Positions 58,893-64,000 of a DNA stretch of 64,000 nt are shown in pieces. The stretch's first letter is position 1, and the number at the start of each line of letters is the position of its first letter. Both the position numbers and the translations under genes were made by a program. This DNA comes from Cinnamomum chago (Eukaryota > Streptophyta > Magnoliopsida > Laurales > Lauraceae): contig CP142456.1 in the NCBI GenBank assembly GCA_038049695.1, positions 72,067,922 to 72,131,921 of the forward strand, written 5' to 3'. A model generated the notes under the pieces. The model was not told the DNA's origin. It saw only the letters and a program-made list of their open reading frames with translations, and searched no databases.

Positions 58893-61410
58893 TGTCACGA
58901 CTCGGACCCGAGATCAGAGTCATTAGGGTTAACCCCCGGGTCGCGAAGCTCATACTTACTCCCGTAAACCCCGATTAACCGAAGTTAAAACGAAGTCTAC
59001 AAGGGATCTTGCATATGTACCTGTCAATGTACAGTTGTGCGGAATATACAGTAATATACATTGACACATATTTAACAAAACAATTCAAACTATTTACGTT
59101 GAAATGTAAAGTTCACTTTACCTCGTTTCATTTCTCCTACTATCAACCACTGCATATTTAAAATACAATGCAGGGGACACTACTTACAATACCAAAATGA
59201 ATATATAAAAAATTTCTAAAAAGTTCCAAAAGATTTCAGGGTATTCGCGCTCAGATCACGTCTATTCGGCTAGACCTCCTGGAGGTATCGAATGAGCCTC
59301 CTCTGCTGGCGGGACGGTCTCGGAGGGACCGGCACGAGCAACTGAGCCTGTAATATCATCAGTATTACCATGAACACGACGGTTCAACAAGATATATACA
59401 CATGATAATGGCATGTTTGACAGTTCTAAACAATTCCAATATGCAATCCTATAATCCTTGTATAATTATAAACACAAGTAATAATGACACTAACCTTGGC
59501 AACTACACTAGTATTGGTTCCAACTCCATTCCGTTCTTCCCAAAAGGAAGCATTTCATATTCATTTATTCATTATGTTCAACCTTTATTAATGGCTTTTT
59601 AATGTATGACTTTTCAGTCAATGACCTTTCGGTCCAATAAGGTGGGATCTCCCAGTGTCTTGATCAGAGATCACTGGTGTCACCACGGGCTCCGGAACAC
59701 CCCAATCTCATCTACTGCAGTAGGAATAGTCATTTCACTGTTACTTTTCGTAACTGTTCATTTATCAATTCATTCTGTTCAATTCAATAATGAGTACGGA
59801 AACCACTAGATAGTGCCAGACTTGTTAACAAATTCACTTTAATCTCTTTCTAAGTCTCAAGTAATCCTCTAACCAACCATTAAGTGAAACGATCATTATC
59901 GATGCACGTATTACTATTGATGATATTACTTAGGTATTTGTGCATTAGGATAACCCTCGTTAACACTTATGATGGTCTAAACACGATTAATATTAATCTC
60001 TAAGCTTAAACTTCTTATCCCGGAAATTCGGACTTAAACTACACTTTCCGGACATTTCTCAATGGGCCAGGTCGACCTGGGAAGGCCCGGTTATACTTGT
60101 CCCCATATCCACTTAATCTCCCAATCTATGCTCACTAAGAGGTGTATACCATTGGTTTTACGTTCCAATGGCTTTCCAACGATATATAGAACTCAAAAAT
60201 CGAACATATGGGTCAAAAGTTATGGCCATTCAAAGTTGGCATTGTTGGCCCAATGGGCCGACCCACTCGGGCAGGCCCAATCCGGCCGGCCCATTTCAGT
60301 TTCAGGCTGCTAAAACTGAGTTTTCTTCCCTTATTTACATTCCATCATCACCTGCAACAAAATGGAACCTCCTGTCCCTTCATAAAACACTATATAAATA
60401 CAAAAAAGACCACTTCTATTCCAACATGCTACCATTATAAACATCCACTTATTCCATAATTCCATTCAAATAAGCAACCCCCATCTATTTCTAACAATCA
60501 TCCAATCTGGGCAGTTTCCAGGCCAATTTCAGGCCCCATTTCTGGGCAGTTTTCAAGCTGATTCCAGGCCCAATTTCAGGTCTGTTTTCAGCCCCTTTAA
60601 GGCATGTTTTCAGCCCATATCAGGGTCAATTTCTGGGCTGTTTTCTAGGCCATTTCAGCCAATTTCTGGGTTGTTTTCCAACCCAATTCAGCCCTTTTTC
60701 CAGCATCCAACTGATATATACTCTCAACCAAATAACACATAATCATAAAACAAAAGAGTTTATACTTGCCTTAAGTGAAGATTGGTCTTTGATTAGCTAG
60801 CTTGAGAATGGAATTTCCTTCACTTGAAGCTTAAACTCCAAAATAACTCTAAGAAGGGGATGTAGAAGATGAAGAAGATGAATTCCTTGACTTTAATCAC
60901 CTCCAACACACACTTGAGAATGAAAAAACGGAAGAAAGAAACGAAGAAAACAAAGAGGAGAAGTTGCCTCAGGCTACAGGAGATGAATGAACTCAAAAGG
61001 AGTTCATCTTATCTCATATAAGAGAATTTTTGCATTAAACCCCCCACACACTTCTTCATTTACAATTCAAGTCAATTAACGGTCTATTTGATTCGATATT
61101 CATCGAACGACTTTAAGCCTTTTATGAAAGTGATCGTACTCGTCGAGATACACATGTTGGTATCAAGAGTTTCCGTATTCGATAAAATACGTAAAATTCC
61201 GTATTTATACAAAATCCTTTGTTTGCTTGTTTAAGCTCCATTTCTATTCACTTCCTTTCCTAATCTTGTTTACTCTTTCAATAAGCTCACATTAGACTTA
61301 TTCAATTCTATGTGGTGATAAATCACCATTAATTCCTTTAAACCAGCTTAATTAGTCTTAAGCTCAATTAATTAGAGTTAATTGGGATTAACTCAGGACG
61401 GAGCCCAACA
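58893..61410 (-). mobile_element. Solo LTR, Tekay/Del-like, 2.5 kb
   Basis: Starts TGTCACGACTCGGACC and ends GAGCCCAACA, flanked by GATAT on both sides (58888-58892 and 61411-61415). The start is the reversed end typical of this clade and resembles 2490 and 29548, so orientation is minus. No primer site or coding region adjoins. 60509-60700 contains short imperfect repeats of TTTCAGGCCC / TTCTGGGC. Confidence 0.87.
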
Positions 61411-61599
61411 GATATATCAACAGTCATAAACTCTCAAATAAAGTAACAAGATTCTTTCTGAAAATAAAGATGTTGACATCCTTTTAAGAGATCAGTTTCA
61501 ATTAGATAAGGAAAATCTTCTTAAGATGTTGACATCTTCTTTCTTAAGGTTAAATCCCAAGAGTGCTATTTTAGTGGCTAATATTGTTATTACTTTTGG

Positions 61600-61990
61600 C
61601 AACAACAGCTAATATCCATCAAAGGACTCAAGTCTTTTCGGCCAAAGAGGTTGAAGCGAGGGCAATTCCTTTTGCTCTAGACTCTGGTTAAAGGATTTGG
61701 CTTGTCCGGTTTCTCTTATGTACAAATGCTTTTGAGGTTGTTAAAGCCATAAAGTCAGGCTAGATTGGAGTGTAGAGTCTATTGTTTTGGATATTCAAGC
61801 TTCTGTTAATTGTTCTGATTGGTTTTAGGCTTGCTAAGTTAGAGAGTTGAGTAGGGCTGCTCATTGTCTTGATAAGGGTAGAAAATCAGGGTCTTGGGAT
61901 GTGGTTGATGGATGTTTTGTTTGGTTTTCTTCATTGTTGTTTCCTTTTTTTGAGTAATCATGAATCTCCTCTTCTTAAAAAAATTATAAA
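61600..61990 (+). pseudogene. LINE-type RNase H (RVT_3) remnant
   Basis: With a few frame changes the plus strand gives EVEARAIPFALD, LCTNAFEVVKAIKSG, SVESIVLDIQASVNCSDW and ERVERAAHCLDKG, the pattern of the RNase H-like domain of plant LINEs (AEARA, DS..VV.AI, REAN..AH.LAK). An A-rich stretch (61978-62010) follows. Several stops make it a relic. Confidence 0.55.
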
Positions 61991-62010
61991 AGAAAAGAAA
62001 AGAAAGAGAA

Positions 62011-62299
62011 GGAAAGCTAACATCACCATTCCAAATTTTGTTCATAGTAAGGAAGTATCCGCAACCCTAATCTTAGGGTTCTTTGTACTTATTTATATAT
62101 GTAATGATTAATATGCATAATTATCATCCATCATCATACCTGTTTGTGAATGAGGTGTAAAAAAATAGTGTGTAAGTAAGTCCATTTTCATGCTAAAAAT
62201 TTCACACATCAAGAGGTGGTAAATTTACACCTTACTGTTATTAGGGGTGGTGGAGTATGGGACGCCTAGATAGGTTATGGGACTGAACTCCATCAACGA

Positions 62300-62330
<31 letters not shown>

Positions 62331-63196
62331 GTCCCCAAATTCATGGCCATGAGCTGTACATCTTCTTTACAGGAATAAGAAACCCTAAGATCGATGTTTA
62401 ATCTCATATTTTAAAATCTTCATGCATTATGAGTAAATTGTGAAATGATCCAAAAATCCCAACCCATATAGATCTAGTTTTCTATACTTCTGTTGCTCAA
62501 TTCATGATCCGTGCTGTCCAATATTCTCATATTACATGTACGCATCAATACATTTAGTTCGCATTTTAAGTCTTCAAAGATTTTAAGAAAATTGTTAAAA
62601 AATTCAAACACATCTAAAATCATTGGATGTATACATTTACTCGTGTAAAAAAGGTGATTTGACGAACATTGTAATATATTTGACATATCTAATATTATTT
62701 TCATTCATAACATTTATACTTATAAAGCCCATGCATAAAAAGCAAATGACCTAGATCAGATTTGCACACACAACTTTCCATCAATCTCCACCTTTGAGGA
62801 CTCCATATATTTATAACAAAGACTATTACAAGCTTAAACTAAAAATGGTGCGGAGATTTTTGAACTAGCATATCTAAATTTGATTCTTGTATCAAACTTC
62901 TCCACTTCAAATATTGCATTTGAAATTTCTTACAAGAGCCAATCACCTATAACCTAGAAATCCTGAGAAAAAAAAAAAAAAAAAACACCAGAGACAACTA
63001 TCACCTATAATTCTAATAAGATTATTTTCTCAAAATAAGAGTCTGAGCTACTTTTTAGTTGAATAAAAACCTGTAAACCGAGAAAACAAATCAAGAATCA
63101 CATAAAACCCATTAAATATTAAAAAAAAACTGTAGTTTTTATACGTGCCCCCTCCAGTTTTGTTTTTTTTTTTTTTTTTTTTTCATAGTGGCCTCT
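62011..63196. other. Intergenic DNA with simple repeats
   Basis: (ATT)n at 62301-62330, A run at 62970-62984, T run at 63161-63183. No gene recognised. Confidence 0.5.
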
Positions 63197-64000
63197 TGTA
63201 ACGACCCGATTCACTCAATATGATATGGTCCACTTTGGCTCAGGACGAGAGGGTGTACTATTCATGACCCAAACCTCAAGTTCTTTTTCTCAAAACCCAT
63301 TAAGTTCCAAAACGCGTAACAGCATCACACATATAGCCCAGTTTCTGGGCAGTCTCATAAGTGAGGAGGGACTCTACACCTCTCCAAAGAAGAATTCCTA
63401 GGGCCGTCCTTTCATCTGATCCCAAGCCGTTTACTTAGGTAGCTAGGTACATGTGTGATGTGTATGCGTAAGTGAGTTTCAATCATTATAGAAAGACAAA
63501 AAGATCAAAGAACCAATAGTAGAATTTATGCTTTTCAGCTGTTATATGTATTACGAGTTGTCCTACCAAAGTTTTGCATGCAAAATCCACTCTAAGGATT
63601 GAATTTTCCCTTACAATAATGAATGGGAGAGCACCGACATGGTTTTAATCACATTCATGCCATTTTTTCTATATACACCATGACCATGTACCTAGAAAAG
63701 GGGAACCTCAGATACGATGTTGATTCATTCATGCCATTTTTTAACACGCTCGTGGGTACGCATGATTAAAATTTGTGGATTGCACAATCTTCCAAATGGT
63801 TTGATTAGAAGACTTTGAATATTTTCATATAATATACAAGATCATCTTTCATATATAATACTTCTTGCATGCTCTTAGTCTTAGCAAAATGATCTAGATG
63901 GCAACTGGGCTAGACAGATATTACAAAAAGGCTAGGGTTATAGCTTGCCAACTTGTCTTGGGCTTTGACTCTGAAGTGGTGTGTGGATTCAACTTGGTGA
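63197..64000 (+). other. Possible LTR start, TRIM-like, running off the right edge
   Basis: TGTAACGACCCGATTCACTC follows a poly(T) run. Shortly after comes TGATATGGTCCACTTTGG, close to TGATATTGTCCACTTTGG of the TRIM LTR at 5104-5717. The TG start and this shared motif suggest an LTR, but no end, primer site or duplication is visible. The rest shows no gene. Confidence 0.3.

Overview
The window is repeat-dense nuclear DNA of a flowering plant. Evidence for this: spliced angiosperm-type gene pieces with GT/AG borders, 8-cysteine proline-rich cell-wall protein genes, tRNA-derived SINEs, L1 LINEs, Ty1/copia and Ty3 (Tekay/Del-like) elements, TRIMs, CACTA, hAT and Mutator-type MITEs. The species cannot be told from the sequence. 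The only host genes I consider probably functional are two tandem hybrid proline-rich protein (HyPRP) genes on the minus strand (44717-45487 and 49317-49877). Almost everything else is mobile DNA, much of it nested.

Layout. 1-514: 3' part of a copia LTR inserted in a truncated Tekay-like element (gag-protease, minus strand, 515-2545). 2553-3599: LINE ORF1 scrap and a hAT-like MITE. 5104-11461: a composite with one 5-bp target duplication (AAGAT). It joins a TRIM, a 50-nt copy of the 3' part of tRNA-Arg(CCU) including CCA, and a full-length decayed copia element (copia A, minus strand). 11467-13348: one half of a tandemly duplicated host segment. 13351-43641: a putative 30-kb CACTA-type element that splits that segment. 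Subtracting later insertions leaves about 9.1 kb carrying exon scraps of dihydroxyacetone kinase, a DUF212 protein and FANCM. Nested in it are a 2.8-kb solo LTR, copia B (18334-24897, itself carrying a hAT MITE that carries a Mutator MITE), a 3-kb solo LTR containing another 1.8-kb solo LTR, and a second 7-kb CACTA (35948-42936). The second CACTA holds a beta-tubulin exon, a six-exon SAP30-like gene and a GH1 beta-glucosidase exon.

43642-50441: the two host duplication units with the HyPRP genes and two SINE copies. 50442-54452: young copia D, which keeps gag, protease and integrase but has lost RT-RNase H in frame and carries a perfect 109-bp inverted repeat in its leader. 54472-55380: 5'-truncated L1 with poly(A) and 14-bp target duplications. 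55395-64000: sparse DNA with a SINE, a second copy of the palindromic Mutator MITE, a 2.5-kb solo LTR (58893-61410), a LINE RNase H remnant and a possible TRIM-like LTR start at 63197.

The structural calls rest mainly on element boundaries read directly: TG...CA LTR ends, primer binding sites, purine tracts and matching target-site duplications. Protein family names come from recognised motifs and were not checked by any search.
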